DNA from: Alteromonas indica
GTDB taxonomy: Bacteria > Pseudomonadota > Gammaproteobacteria > Enterobacterales > Alteromonadaceae
DNA length: 64,000 nt
NCBI GenBank assembly: GCA_003056425.1
Contig: PYVY01000004.1
Location: forward strand, 186,001 to 250,000
Direction: 5' to 3'
The first letter of the stretch is position 1. The number at the start of each line of letters is the position of its first letter. Below, in pieces: positions 44,886 to 53,396 of this stretch. The position numbers and the translations under genes were made by a program. The notes beneath the pieces were generated by a model. The model searched no databases. It was not told the origin of the DNA and saw only the letters and a list, made by a program, of their open reading frames with translations.

Positions 44886-46231
44886 TGAGAATAAATAAAT
44901 TTGGAATATGGTGTAGCACAGTATTGCTGATGTTCAGCACGCTTGCGCAGGCCTCGCTGGAAATTGTGATTACTGAAGGAGTAGATGGCGCCCGTCCCAT
45001 CGGAATTGTGCCATTCACCTGGAAAGGAAATGGCAGCTTGCCAGGGGACATCGCTAAAGTGGTACGCGACGATTTAACCCGCAGCGGCAAATTTAACCCT
45101 ACCGCGCCGGATGCCATGCCCCAATATCCTACCACGGATACCGAGATTAACTATTCGGCCTGGGCGGCCAAAGGCGTTGATACTGTCCTGGTAGGAACGG
45201 TAGAGCAGCAAGGTGACGATAAGTACAAGATAGCGTACGAACTTATCGATGTGCTACGTGGTCAAGCCACAGGCGGCAAATCGAAGGGCATGAGTAGCAG
45301 TAGCGATCATATCATCGACAAACGCCAGGCGGTTATTAAAGGGCAGGATTTTCGTCAGTATGGGCATCGCATTTCAGATGTTGTATACGAAAAGCTCACT
45401 GGCACCCGCGGGGCGTTTTTAACCCGTATTGCTTATGTGGTAGTGCGCGATCGTAACAGCACAAATGTACCCTACCAACTGGCGATTGCAGATTATGACG
45501 GCGAAAATGAAACCCGCTTGTTGTCTTCTCCTGAGCCGTTGATGTCACCGAACTGGTCGCCTGATGGAGAAAGGCTGGCGTATGTAAGTTTTGAAAACAA
45601 ACGCCCGCAAATTTTCATTCAAGATATTTATACAATGAAACGCGAGCAGATTACTGACTTTCCAGGTATCAATGGTAGCCCGGTATTCTCCCCAGACGGC
45701 AAGCAGCTGGCCATGGTGTTATCTAAAGATGGTAACCCGGAAGTCTATGTAATGGATATTGCCACACGTAATTTACGCCGGATTACCCGTAATCGGGCTA
45801 TCGATACGGAGCCTTCATGGGCACCAGATGGTAAGAGTCTGATATTTAGCTCAGAACGGGGTGGTAAACCCCAGATTTATCGCGTAAATTTAGCATCAGG
45901 GAAAGTGAGACGGCAGACGTTTGACGGCGAACAGAACCTTGGCGCGACCATTACGCCAGATGGCAAGGAAATGGTGTTAGTTAACCGCACTAAAGGCGAC
46001 TACCGCATTGCCAGACAGGGGTTGCAGGACGGTGCTATTCAGGTATTAACAAAAACATACCTGGACGAGTCGCCCAGTATTGCGCCCAATGGAAGTATGA
46101 TTATTTACAGCACCTTGCACAATGGTACTCAGGTATTATCCTTAGTGTCATTAGATGGTCGCTTTAAGGCAAGGTTACCAGCCACTAACGGACAAGTTAA
46201 GTCACCGAGTTGGTCACCGTTTTTGTTTTAA
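44885..46231 (+). CDS. tolB: Tol-Pal system periplasmic beta-propeller TolB
   Basis: TolB is a periplasmic protein that binds Pal and TolA. It has a signal peptide ([14 protein letters not shown]), an N-terminal TolB domain ([20 protein letters not shown] to about residue 160), and a six-bladed propeller of PD40 repeats with the recurring phrases [45 protein letters not shown] and [14 protein letters not shown]. The GTG start overlaps the tolA TAG. Length is 448, near the family mean of 430. Confidence 0.97.
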   Translation: MRINKFGIWCSTVLLMFSTLAQASLEIVITEGVDGARPIGIVPFTWKGNGSLPGDIAKVVRDDLTRSGKFNPTAPDAMPQYPTTDTEINYSAWAAKGVDTVLVGTVEQQGDDKYKIAYELIDVLRGQATGGKSKGMSSSSDHIIDKRQAVIKGQDFRQYGHRISDVVYEKLTGTRGAFLTRIAYVVVRDRNSTNVPYQLAIADYDGENETRLLSSPEPLMSPNWSPDGERLAYVSFENKRPQIFIQDIYTMKREQITDFPGINGSPVFSPDGKQLAMVLSKDGNPEVYVMDIATRNLRRITRNRAIDTEPSWAPDGKSLIFSSERGGKPQIYRVNLASGKVRRQTFDGEQNLGATITPDGKEMVLVNRTKGDYRIARQGLQDGAIQVLTKTYLDESPSIAPNGSMIIYSTLHNGTQVLSLVSLDGRFKARLPATNGQVKSPSWSPFLF

Positions 46232-46269
46232 CGAAACAGTTGGTTATTAAAACTATAAGGAATAAGAGG

Positions 46270-46836
46270 ATGCAACTTAATAAAGTAATGAAAAGCTTCG
46301 TTATCGCCTTACCCGTGGTGACAATGATGGCATGTTCATCAGGTCCAAGCGAAGAGGAATTGGCGGCAGAGCGTAACCGTGTAGCTCAGGAACAGGCTGA
46401 AGCAGAACGTCAGGCCCGTGAATCTGAAGAAGCCCGGGTGCAGGCAGAAGCTGCCCAGCGCATGAACCGCCAGCAAGAAATGGCGCAAGAACAACTCGAA
46501 TCTTTGAAAAAAGAACAAACCGTATATTTTGACTTCGATCGTGCAACGATAAAAGCAGAGTTTCAGGAAGTGTTAAATAAACACGCTGAGTTCCTGGTAC
46601 AAAACCCGGATCAAAAAGTTGTGGTTGAAGGTCATACTGATAGCCGTGGTACGCCAGAGTATAATATCGCGCTGGGCGAACGTCGTGCACAATCAGTTGA
46701 AACTTACCTGATGAATGCCGGTGTAAGCAGCGATCAGTTGTCTACGGTATCTTACGGCGAAGAAAAACCAGCTGTGATGGGGTCTACTGAGTACGCTCAG
46801 GCGCAAAACCGTCGCGGTGTGGTTGTTTACCAGTAA
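46270..46836 (+). CDS. pal: Peptidoglycan-associated lipoprotein Pal
   Basis: Pal is an outer-membrane lipoprotein that binds diaminopimelate in peptidoglycan. The lipobox MMAC puts the lipidated Cys at residue 22. A Glu/Ala/Gln/Arg-rich linker (about 30-78) precedes the OmpA-like domain (VYFDFDRATIKAEF, then VEGHTDSRGTPEYNIALGERRA). Start ATG 46270 is preferred to the upstream in-frame ATG, because that one lies within the end of tolB and would block the signal peptide. The length of 188 is usual. Confidence 0.95.
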   Translation: MQLNKVMKSFVIALPVVTMMACSSGPSEEELAAERNRVAQEQAEAERQARESEEARVQAEAAQRMNRQQEMAQEQLESLKKEQTVYFDFDRATIKAEFQEVLNKHAEFLVQNPDQKVVVEGHTDSRGTPEYNIALGERRAQSVETYLMNAGVSSDQLSTVSYGEEKPAVMGSTEYAQAQNRRGVVVYQ

Positions 46837-47648
46837 TGGTTAATTATGTACGTCACCGTACCTTCAAAGGCGTCGCGTTAAGCGTCGCCTTTGCTGTTTC
46901 GGCTGCAGCTCAGGCTCAGGCACCGGTTTACGATGTTAACAACCCGCAGGGAAGTGATCTGGAAAAACGGATCACCGTGCTGGAGCGAATGGTTGATAGC
47001 CGTACGCAAATGCAGCATCGTTTGCAACAACAGCTTGATACCATGCAGGGCGAAATCGATAATTTACGTGGCGCTGTTGAGGTGCATACTAATCAATTAG
47101 AAAAAGTATTACAGCGTCAGCGTGAGTTGTACCTTGAGATAGATAAGCGGGTAGAAGCGCTTAAGCAGTCGGTAGGAGAGAGTGACGCCACGCAAACTAA
47201 CCGTTCTGCGAACCGTCCTGACAATACAACTGCCGGCAATAGTTCATCTTCAAACAGCAATCGCGCATCGCAGGCAGGCGAAGAAGAAGCCTACGATAAC
47301 GCGGTTAACCTTATTTTAGAATCCAGAGAATACGACAAAGCGATTCCTGCTTTTCAGTCGTTTATCAGCGATTTCCCGAATAGTCAGTATGCCGCTAATG
47401 CGCATTATTGGTTGGGTCAGCTTTTGTTTAATAAACAAAACTGGCAACAAGCTAAAGCGCAATTTTCTGAAGTGGCCGATCGATTCAAAAAGTCCAGTAA
47501 ACGTGCCGAAGCATTATTAAAACTGGGAGTTATTGAACAGCGGTTGGGCAACACAGAGCAAGCAAAAAACTATCTTAACGCTGTGATCTCTGAATATCCT
47601 AACTCATCCGCCAGGAAACTGGCAGAGTCGAGGTTGAGCTCGCTGTAA
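46836..47648 (+). CDS. cpoB: Cell division coordinator CpoB (YbgF)
   Basis: CpoB couples Tol-Pal constriction with PBP1B-LpoB peptidoglycan synthesis. It has a signal peptide (residues 1-29), an N-terminal coiled coil that trimerises (about 40-105: LEKRITVLERMVDS, LQQQLDTMQGEIDNLRG), a Ser/Asn-rich linker (about 120-145) and C-terminal TPR repeats (about 150-270: YDNAVNLILESREYDKAI, ANAHYWLGQLLF, KRAEALLKLGVI). The ATG overlaps the pal stop (TAATG). The linker is longer than in E. coli (263 residues overall). Confidence 0.93.
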   Translation: MVNYVRHRTFKGVALSVAFAVSAAAQAQAPVYDVNNPQGSDLEKRITVLERMVDSRTQMQHRLQQQLDTMQGEIDNLRGAVEVHTNQLEKVLQRQRELYLEIDKRVEALKQSVGESDATQTNRSANRPDNTTAGNSSSSNSNRASQAGEEEAYDNAVNLILESREYDKAIPAFQSFISDFPNSQYAANAHYWLGQLLFNKQNWQQAKAQFSEVADRFKKSSKRAEALLKLGVIEQRLGNTEQAKNYLNAVISEYPNSSARKLAESRLSSL

Positions 47649-47653
47649 GGCAG

Positions 47654-47677
47654 AAAACCTCTGCTAGCAGAGGTTTT
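47654..47677 (+). terminator. Terminator of the tol-pal operon
   Basis: AAAACCTCTG pairs with CAGAGGTTTT around a 4-base loop (CTAG), followed by T, 5 bases after the cpoB stop. Confidence 0.88.
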
Positions 47678-47913
47678 TCATTTAATGGGCTTGCTGTACG
47701 TTGTTATAGCCCTCAAAAAACGTCTATTTTTACCTACTTTGTAGTAAAAAAATGCGTTTTCTATTGTTATCAAAGATACCGGCTGCGGGTTATAATTCGC
47801 TGTCTGTATCGTTTTTGCTTGTAACCAAATGCAGAAACTTTGCACGTATTGTTGTGATTTTGACCGTTTGGTACGCATTTTCTTAAAAAAAGAAAATAAA
47901 AAGCGATTTAGGG

Positions 47914-47941
47914 TTGCACGCCCTCAGGAAATGGGTAATAT
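47914..47941 (+). promoter_or_regulatory. tRNA-Lys promoter with UP element
   Basis: TTGCAC (47914-47919), a 16-base spacer and TAATAT (47936-47941) are followed by a GC-rich stretch (GCCGCCG). The AT-rich sequence before it (47882-47910) fits an UP element, typical of stable-RNA promoters. Confidence 0.75.
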
Positions 47942-47982
47942 ATGCCGCCGTTGCCACCGACAGGCAACAACAGGAAAGAAAT

Positions 47983-48058
47983 GGGTCGTTAGCTCAGTTG
48001 GTAGAGCAGTTGACTTTTAATCAATTGGTCGCTGGTTCGAATCCAGCACGACCCACCA
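47983..48058 (+). tRNA. tRNA-Lys(TTT), copy 1
   Basis: This is a 76-base cloverleaf with encoded CCA, anticodon TTT in CTTTTAA, D-loop AGCTCAGTTGGTAGAGC and T-arm GGTTCGAATCC. It is the first of three identical copies and is followed by TTTATTCT. Confidence 0.97.
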
Positions 48059-48092
48059 TTTATTCTAAATGTTTTCTTTTCGGCTATGCAAA

Positions 48093-48168
48093 GGGTCGTT
48101 AGCTCAGTTGGTAGAGCAGTTGACTTTTAATCAATTGGTCGCTGGTTCGAATCCAGCACGACCCACCA
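48093..48168 (+). tRNA. tRNA-Lys(TTT), copy 2
   Basis: This copy is identical to copy 1 over all 76 bases, with CCA encoded. The 34-base spacer from copy 1 suggests one transcript processed into three tRNAs. Confidence 0.97.
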
Positions 48169-48238
48169 TTGCATAGAAATCCGATAAGCCGCCAAAGCTT
48201 ATCAGCCAGTAACTAATGGTTACTGAACACCATAAGAT

Positions 48239-48314
48239 GGGTCGTTAGCTCAGTTGGTAGAGCAGTTGACTTTTAATCAATTGGTCGCTGGTTCGAATCC
48301 AGCACGACCCACCA
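48239..48314 (+). tRNA. tRNA-Lys(TTT), copy 3
   Basis: This copy is identical to copies 1 and 2, lies 70 bases after copy 2 and has CCA encoded. Its 3' end and the following 110 bases are partly repeated at 48464. Confidence 0.97.
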
Positions 48315-48580
48315 TCTTATTGAAATCCCGCCCATACCAAATTCTATAAAAGCTTTAATACCCGCGCAGGATGTGAACCAGCGAAGCGGCTCAACACCAA
48401 GCGACGTGCAGGTGAATGTGCTTTAGCACGGCCCACAGCGCGCAGAGTGCGTTAGCACCAAGTAATCCAGCACGACCCACCATCTTATTGAAATACCCCC
48501 ATACCAATTTTAGAAAAGCTTTAATGGCCGCACCGGATTAGAACCAGCGAAGCGGTTCGACACCAAGCGCACCGCGTATT
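48296..48580 (+). repeat. Duplicated tRNA-Lys 3' end with downstream sequence
   Basis: The last 19 bases of tRNA-Lys copy 3 (48296-48314) recur at 48464-48482, offset 168 bases. The flanks match with changes: CATCTTATTGAAAT, then CATACCAA, AAAGCTTTAAT, ACCAGCGAAGCGG and ACACCAAGCG. The second copy lacks the 5' part of the tRNA, so it is not a gene. Confidence 0.85.
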
Positions 48581-49206
48581 GGATTAAAACTCTCGTAAAA
48601 TCAATAAAACGCTTTGGCTGGTTTGTTATCTCTGCTGTTCGGTATCCAGGCTATATAGGCCTAATTATTCGCGAGCCCAATAACCGTGCCCCCAATAGGA
48701 AAGCGCCGGGATAATTTTTACCGGATGCTTATTTAAGTAGTGCCGGAAGTTGGTCAGCACGGTACATGCCATGCCACCAGGCGGTACAATTGCGGGGCTG
48801 TCTGGTATAGGCTCGCTGCAGGAGCATTTGGTTGCGGGCATGGCGCATTTAAAAAAATATTTAAGGAGCAGAGAGGCATATAGCGCCGTTCGACACGGTA
48901 CGCTTGTGACCTCCTATCCAGCGGTTGGTTCATCGTATCGCGTTGCGCGACTCTCCATTGGAGCTCCGATCCGGCCGCGTAATTACCCAGCCGAGCAGTT
49001 ATCCTGCAGCGCAATGAATAAGTCCTGGCTCGCATTCACCATTCCATTTAACAGCATGTTTTATTTTTAGGCTAAAGGGCTTTGCCCCTTGAAACACAAA
49101 AATTTAATCATACCTAACAGTCTACTCTTCAAAACAGTGAAATTTATATGACAGTCGGGTATAATTTGTGCCCATTTTAGCTGTCGTCAATTCAGGTCAG
49201 TATGCT
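48581..49206. other. Intergenic stretch upstream of nadA
   Basis: No gene is supported. A plus-strand frame at 48750-49070 and overlapping minus-strand frames lack ribosome sites and recognisable content. A small GC stem (AAAGGGC/GCCCCTT) lies near 49073-49091. Confidence 0.5.
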
Positions 49207-50268
49207 ATGACAGTCGCATTTCGCGTAGAACAAGTTGATTATCCTTTTCCTGCTATGCCTGAGCCACTCACTGCGGCTCGAAAAAGCGAATTGCGGGACG
49301 AGATTAAACAGTTACTTAAAGACAAGAACGCTGTGCTGGTGGCACATTACTACACTGATCCCGAAATTCAGGCACTGGCCGAGGAAACTGGCGGTTGTGT
49401 TGCGGATTCCCTGGAAATGGCACGCTTTGGCCGGGATGCCGATCAGCAAACCCTGATTGTGGCGGGTGTCCGGTTTATGGGTGAAACCGCTAAAATTCTG
49501 AGCCCGGAAAAAACAGTGCTTATGCCTACGCTCGAAGCAACATGCTCGCTGGACATAGGCTGCCCGGCAAAGGAATTTACTGAATTTTGTGATGCGCATC
49601 CCGACCATACGGTGGTGGTGTACGCTAATACATCAGCCGCTGTTAAAGCGCGTGCGGATTGGGTGGTCACTTCGAGTATCGCTTTAGAAATCGTAGAGCA
49701 CCTGGACCAACAGGGTAAACAGATTATCTGGGGGCCTGATCGCCATCTGGGTGCTTATATTGCTAAGCAAACCGGTGCAGATATGCTGATGTGGCAGGGC
49801 GAATGTATCGTGCATGACGAGTTTTCAGCACAAAAGCTGCGCGATATGAAAGCAATTTACCCGGACGCCGCGGTGTTGGTTCATCCTGAGTCGCCTGCCA
49901 GCGTAGTAGAGCTGGCTGATGCTGTAGGTTCTACCAGCCAGCTGATTAAGGCGTCTCAGGAGCTGCCTAACGAGACTTTTATTGTGGCTACTGATAAGGG
50001 TATCTTTTACAAGATGCAACAGCAGGCGCCGCATAAGAACTTTATAGAGGCACCTACAGGTGGCAACGGGGCCACGTGCAAAAGCTGTGCGCATTGTCCG
50101 TGGATGGCAATGAACGGCATGCAGGCGATCCACAATGCGCTATCGGGTAACGGTAAGGGGCATGAAATCTCAGTCGATGATCAGTTGCGTCAAAAGGCAT
50201 TGGTGCCATTAGACCGCATGCTTGGTTTTGCTGAAGATATGAAAGCCAAAAAGGCTGTAAATGCTTAA
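49207..50268 (+). CDS. nadA: Quinolinate synthase A
   Basis: NadA condenses iminoaspartate with dihydroxyacetone phosphate to quinolinate using a [4Fe-4S] cluster, the second step of de novo NAD synthesis. Cluster ligands are expected in [14 protein letters not shown] and the C-terminal [13 protein letters not shown]. Other marks are [32 protein letters not shown] and VHPESP. The ATG at 49207 ([15 protein letters not shown]) is preferred to 49168 because of AGGTCAG about 12 bases upstream and family alignment. Length is 353 (E. coli 347). tRNA-Lys followed by nadA is also the E. coli order. Confidence 0.96.
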   Translation: MTVAFRVEQVDYPFPAMPEPLTAARKSELRDEIKQLLKDKNAVLVAHYYTDPEIQALAEETGGCVADSLEMARFGRDADQQTLIVAGVRFMGETAKILSPEKTVLMPTLEATCSLDIGCPAKEFTEFCDAHPDHTVVVYANTSAAVKARADWVVTSSIALEIVEHLDQQGKQIIWGPDRHLGAYIAKQTGADMLMWQGECIVHDEFSAQKLRDMKAIYPDAAVLVHPESPASVVELADAVGSTSQLIKASQELPNETFIVATDKGIFYKMQQQAPHKNFIEAPTGGNGATCKSCAHCPWMAMNGMQAIHNALSGNGKGHEISVDDQLRQKALVPLDRMLGFAEDMKAKKAVNA

Positions 50269-50304
50269 TAAAACGGCGATTGGTGAGTTTTTTGCGACTG
50301 GTTC

Positions 50305-50333
50305 TTGATTCATTGCGTAAGTTTACCTACTAT
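50305..50333 (+). promoter_or_regulatory. tRNA-Ser promoter
   Basis: TTGATT (50305-50310), a 17-base spacer and TACTAT (50328-50333) are followed by the GC discriminator ACGCGCGC. This is a good stable-RNA promoter 36 bases before the tRNA. Confidence 0.75.
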
Positions 50334-50368
50334 ACGCGCGCTGCATCCAACAAGCAGTGTAACAATTC

Positions 50369-50458
50369 GGAGAGGTGGCTGAGTGGCTGAAGGCGCACGC
50401 CTGGAAAGTGTGTTTAGGGTTAAACCTAACGAGGGTTCGAATCCCTCTCTCTCCGCCA
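50369..50458 (+). tRNA. tRNA-Ser(GGA)
   Basis: This is a 90-base class II tRNA with anticodon GGA (CCTGGAAAG), a long variable arm (TTTAGGGTTAAACCTAA region), T-arm GGTTCGAATCC and encoded CCA. The 3' terminal 20 bases are repeated downstream in a tandem array. Confidence 0.96.
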
Positions 50459-51188
50459 TATATAAACAGTAAAGCCCCGCCTTGTGCGGGGCTTTACTGT
50501 TTGTGGCGGTGTGCAAAGGTATGAGAACCCAGGGGTTCGACAAAACGGCAGGAGAGCCGTTTTGCACAGCCAGCAGCTGCCCGCAGGGCGAGCGCCAGGG
50601 ACGGCGCGAGTGAATCCCTCTCTCTCCGCCATATATAAACAGTAAAGCCCCGCCTTGTGCGGGGCTTTACTGTTTGTGGCCGGTTGAAAAAGGTTGAGAC
50701 CCCTCAGGTTCGACAAAACGGCAGGAGAGCCGTTTTGCACAGCTAGCAGCTGCCCGCAGGGCGAGCGCCAGGGACGGCGCGAGTGAATCCCTCTCTGGGC
50801 CATATATAAACAGTAAAGCCCCGCCTTGTGCGGGGCTTTACTGTTTGTGGCCGGTTGAAAAAGGATGAGACCCCTCGGGTTCGACAAAACGCCAGGAGAG
50901 CTGTTTTGCACAGCCAGCAGCTGCCCGCAGGGCGAGCGCCAGGGGCGGCGCGAGTGAATCCCTCTCTGGGCCATATATAAACAGTAAAGCCCCGCCTTGT
51001 GCGGGGCTTTACTGTTTGTGGCGGTGTACAAAGGTATGAGACCCCGGGGTTCGACAAAACGGCAGGAGAGCTGTTTTGCACAGCCAGCAGCTGTCCGCAG
51101 GGCGAGCGCCAGGGACGGCGAGAGTGAATCCCTCTCTGGGCCATATACAAACAGTAAAGCCCTGCCTTGTGCGGGGCTTTTGTATATC
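50439..51188 (+). repeat. Tandem ~172-bp repeats beginning with the tRNA-Ser 3' end (tyrT/rtT-like)
   Basis: Units start with GAATCCCTCTCT at 50439, 50612, 50785, 50956 and 51126 (spacing 173, 173, 171, 170), the last being truncated. The first lies within the tRNA. The second repeats 20 bases of tRNA 3' end exactly, while later ones carry GGGCCA in place of CTCCGCCA. Each full unit then holds a 17-bp hairpin (AAACAGTAAAGCCCCGC) and a second hairpin AAAACGGC/GCCGTTTT. The structure recalls the E. coli tyrT locus, where 178-bp repeats begin with 19 bases of tRNA-Tyr 3' end and yield rtT RNA. Minus-strand reading frames across the array are by-products. Confidence 0.9.
50464..50502 (+). terminator. 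Long hairpin after tRNA-Ser, first of five
   Basis: A perfect 17-bp stem (50464-50480 with 50486-50502) and 5-base loop CTTGT begin 6 bases after the tRNA. Its 3' arm ends GGGGCTTTACTGTTTG, so the T tract is interrupted and termination may be partial. The copies at 50637, 50808, about 50979 and 51149 repeat it. Confidence 0.7.
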
Positions 51189-52087
51189 TGCGTTAACGAG
51201 AAAATGAGGTCACTACAAATCTTTAGATAGTGCAGGGATAAATGAGCAAAATGGTTTGTTCCGCTGAGGATAAAAGTACGGCGTATACCAACTTCTTGGG
51301 GAACGCGTGGCCCGGTCACTGTGCTTCTGCAAGACCACCGTCTGATGATGCATTGAACCCAGGGGGGCACATCACCCTGGCCTGAAGCCTGCTGAAAACA
51401 ATACTGGTTTAATGAATTGCAGCAATATGAAAGCTAATGCTTGCGGGGGAAAAGGTAATTATCCATACCGAGAAGAATTATCACCTGAAAGCTAAAATAT
51501 ATAGCTTGATAGGAGTATTAGTGACTATTTTATCGGGAACATTCTTATTCTTGAAGGTGATTAAAGTGGCGTTATTAACGGGCCAAAAAGCGATGGCTCG
51601 TGCACAGCAATCAGGGAACACAGTACGATGGTACAGATTATCTGGCGCTCATGATGTAAAACATCCTCAGGCTAATCATGAGCAGACAGTAATAGCTGTC
51701 GCGGTAATACGGTTGTGCAAAGCGTTTTCGCCAGGCTTAAAAACGGTTACACAGAAGTAGATGTATGGCGCCCGCAGTGAAGCCAGATCAGAGTTAGCTA
51801 ATTTATTGAGATGTTTTACAAACACGAAAATAGCCCTTTCAAACAGGGTATGTCTCACCTGCACAATTCCAAAAGCGCCTGATTCACGAAAAAATAGATA
51901 ACTACCGAGTCAAAGCTGGGAAGTTCAAATCTATCTCAAATGGAAATGATCTTTTTCAACCTGAAATTGTCGGATACGGATAACTCCCTTTAATTTTTAA
52001 TCAAAGCTTTGAAAATACTAGCTATTTTCATGTGGCCCTGAACTTGCTCTTCAATAGATACGCTAATGATAATAAGGAGAGCAATGC
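51189..52087. other. Gene-poor stretch after the tRNA-Ser repeats
   Basis: No convincing gene is seen. The best candidate is a plus-strand frame at 51437-51760 (107 codons) with one hydrophobic segment (IYSLIGVLVTILSGTFLFLKVI), but its ribosome site is weak and its second half is not protein-like. No integrase or transposase is visible despite the tRNA location. Confidence 0.45.
52010..52030. promoter_or_regulatory. Palindrome upstream of the racemase-like gene
   Basis: The 8-bp arms TGAAAATA and TATTTTCA flank CTAGC, 58 bases before the gene. It could be an operator. Confidence 0.4.
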
Positions 52088-52840
52088 ATGGGATACAAAA
52101 TCAAAGTCATTATTCCTATCCCCGTAGATGATGCTGGCGTGCAGGCACGCGCTGCACAACTGCCACCGGGGTTATTGTCTGATGATTGTACGGTTGAATT
52201 TGAAGCAGTAAAGGCAGGGGCTGCATTAGGTGATAGTTATCACGATACCTTGTTAATGGACGTGTCGGTGGTAGAAGCAGGTTTGCTGGCCGAGAAGCAA
52301 GGGTTTGATGCGGTATGTATAGACACAGTCAGTGACTCGGGCATGGCGGCTTTGCGCTCTTGCTTGACTATCCCGGTCGTGGCGCCCGGTATTTCCAGCA
52401 TGTTAATGGCCTGTAATCTGGGTAAAAAATTCTCCATTATCACTATGTGGGATGAGTGGGTTGCATTGTATGACAAAGTGCTCACTGAGCATCATTTGTG
52501 GGACCATCTGGCATCAATGCGCTCTATTAATACCCGCCCTGACCTGGCCGAATTACTGGCAGGGAAAGAGGAAGTGGTATTCAACAAGCTACTAAAGGAA
52601 GCTGAGCTAGCGATAAGCCATGACAAGGCTGACGTTATTATCTTAGGTTCAACCACTATGCACCAGTCTCACGCCTTTCTGGCACAGCGACTTAGTGTAC
52701 CGGTACTCAACCCTGGTCAAATCGCTTTTAAAACGTGCCAAACCTTACTCGAGCTCGGCTTGTCACACAGCAAAAAAGCTTATCTCGCGCCCGAACTGCC
52801 CCGTTTTGATGTTTACCACCGAATTGGCAAGTCAGCATAA
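52088..52840 (+). CDS. Asp/Glu racemase-superfamily protein lacking the usual Cys pair
   Basis: The 250-residue protein has the fold pattern of hydantoin/Asp-Glu racemases and arylmalonate decarboxylases. The two positions that hold catalytic Cys in hydantoin racemase appear replaced: CIDTVSDSGM has Thr where IACFSDPG has Cys, and ILGSTTMHQS has Ser where ILGCTGM has Cys. A racemase mechanism through two Cys is therefore unlikely. The start has AAGGAGAGC about 7 bases upstream. The two next genes (SnoaL-like and zinc-less alcohol dehydrogenase family) run the same way, perhaps forming a small catabolic cluster; the substrate is unknown. Confidence 0.7.
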   Translation: MGYKIKVIIPIPVDDAGVQARAAQLPPGLLSDDCTVEFEAVKAGAALGDSYHDTLLMDVSVVEAGLLAEKQGFDAVCIDTVSDSGMAALRSCLTIPVVAPGISSMLMACNLGKKFSIITMWDEWVALYDKVLTEHHLWDHLASMRSINTRPDLAELLAGKEEVVFNKLLKEAELAISHDKADVIILGSTTMHQSHAFLAQRLSVPVLNPGQIAFKTCQTLLELGLSHSKKAYLAPELPRFDVYHRIGKSA

Positions 52841-52899
52841 CCTGATGACGATGTGCTGATTCATCCTTTTTTAGCGATAAAATTAAATAGAAGAAGACT

Positions 52900-53292
52900 A
52901 TGACAACATTATCACGCGATGAACTTATAAAAATGGCCACCATGGACTACTTTGCCAATGTAGATAAAAAGAATATGGCTGGGGTGCTGGCTAACTTCCA
53001 TGAAGATGCGGTTTTTACCATTCCTACCGATCCTATTGTGCATGAAGGCCGAGACCAGGGAATACGAACCATGTTTCAGACCTTGTTTGATTCATATGTG
53101 GATGTATGGCATGGCGATTTTGAGTGTACAGCAGATGAACAAACCCAAAGTATTGCAGCCCGTTTCAATGTTTACTTGAAAACCGAAGAGGGTACTGAAA
53201 TAAAGCTTACTAACTGTAATTTTTGGTATGTCGAAGAAGGCAAGTTTTCGCGGGTGTTTGTATTTATGAGTGGGCCCAACGTACTTAAATAA
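52900..53292 (+). CDS. SnoaL-like/NTF2-family protein
   Basis: The 130-residue protein has the NTF2-like cone fold pattern. An N-terminal helix (LIKMATMDYFANVDKKNMAGVLANFHEDAVFTIP) is followed by a pocket-forming beta region (EGRDQGIRTMFQTLF, VDVWHGDFEC). Members act as polyketide cyclases, isomerases or small-molecule binders. A ribosome site is poor (AGAAG 8 bases upstream). It lies 59 bases after the racemase-like gene, suggesting co-transcription. The substrate is unknown. Confidence 0.75.
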   Translation: MTTLSRDELIKMATMDYFANVDKKNMAGVLANFHEDAVFTIPTDPIVHEGRDQGIRTMFQTLFDSYVDVWHGDFECTADEQTQSIAARFNVYLKTEEGTEIKLTNCNFWYVEEGKFSRVFVFMSGPNVLK

Positions 53293-53396
53293 ATGGCTTA
53301 ACGTTCAATGGTACCCAGCCCGCGATAAAGCGCCGATCTTAATTCGGCGTTTTATCGGTATTAACTGCCAACGTTTTACCCACCACCGGAGACCAC

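Noticed and set aside
47914..48102. 62-codon frame over the first tRNA-Lys
   Set aside because: It reads through the tRNA promoter and gene; a shadow of the tRNA.
48750..49070. 106-codon plus-strand frame
   Set aside because: No ribosome site, unremarkable composition and opposing open frames over the same DNA.
50426..51370. 314-codon minus-strand frame with a repeated KAPHKAGLYCLYMA segment
   Set aside because: It is read entirely through the tRNA-Ser and the ~172-bp DNA repeats, has no ribosome site, and the same repeated DNA is also open in another frame. The repetition is from DNA duplication, not a protein family.
51189..52087. Integrated element at the tRNA-Ser 3' end
   Set aside because: tRNA-Ser genes are frequent integration sites and the tRNA 3' end is repeated, but there is no integrase, no phage or plasmid gene and the repeats are too close together and tandem to be attL/attR.
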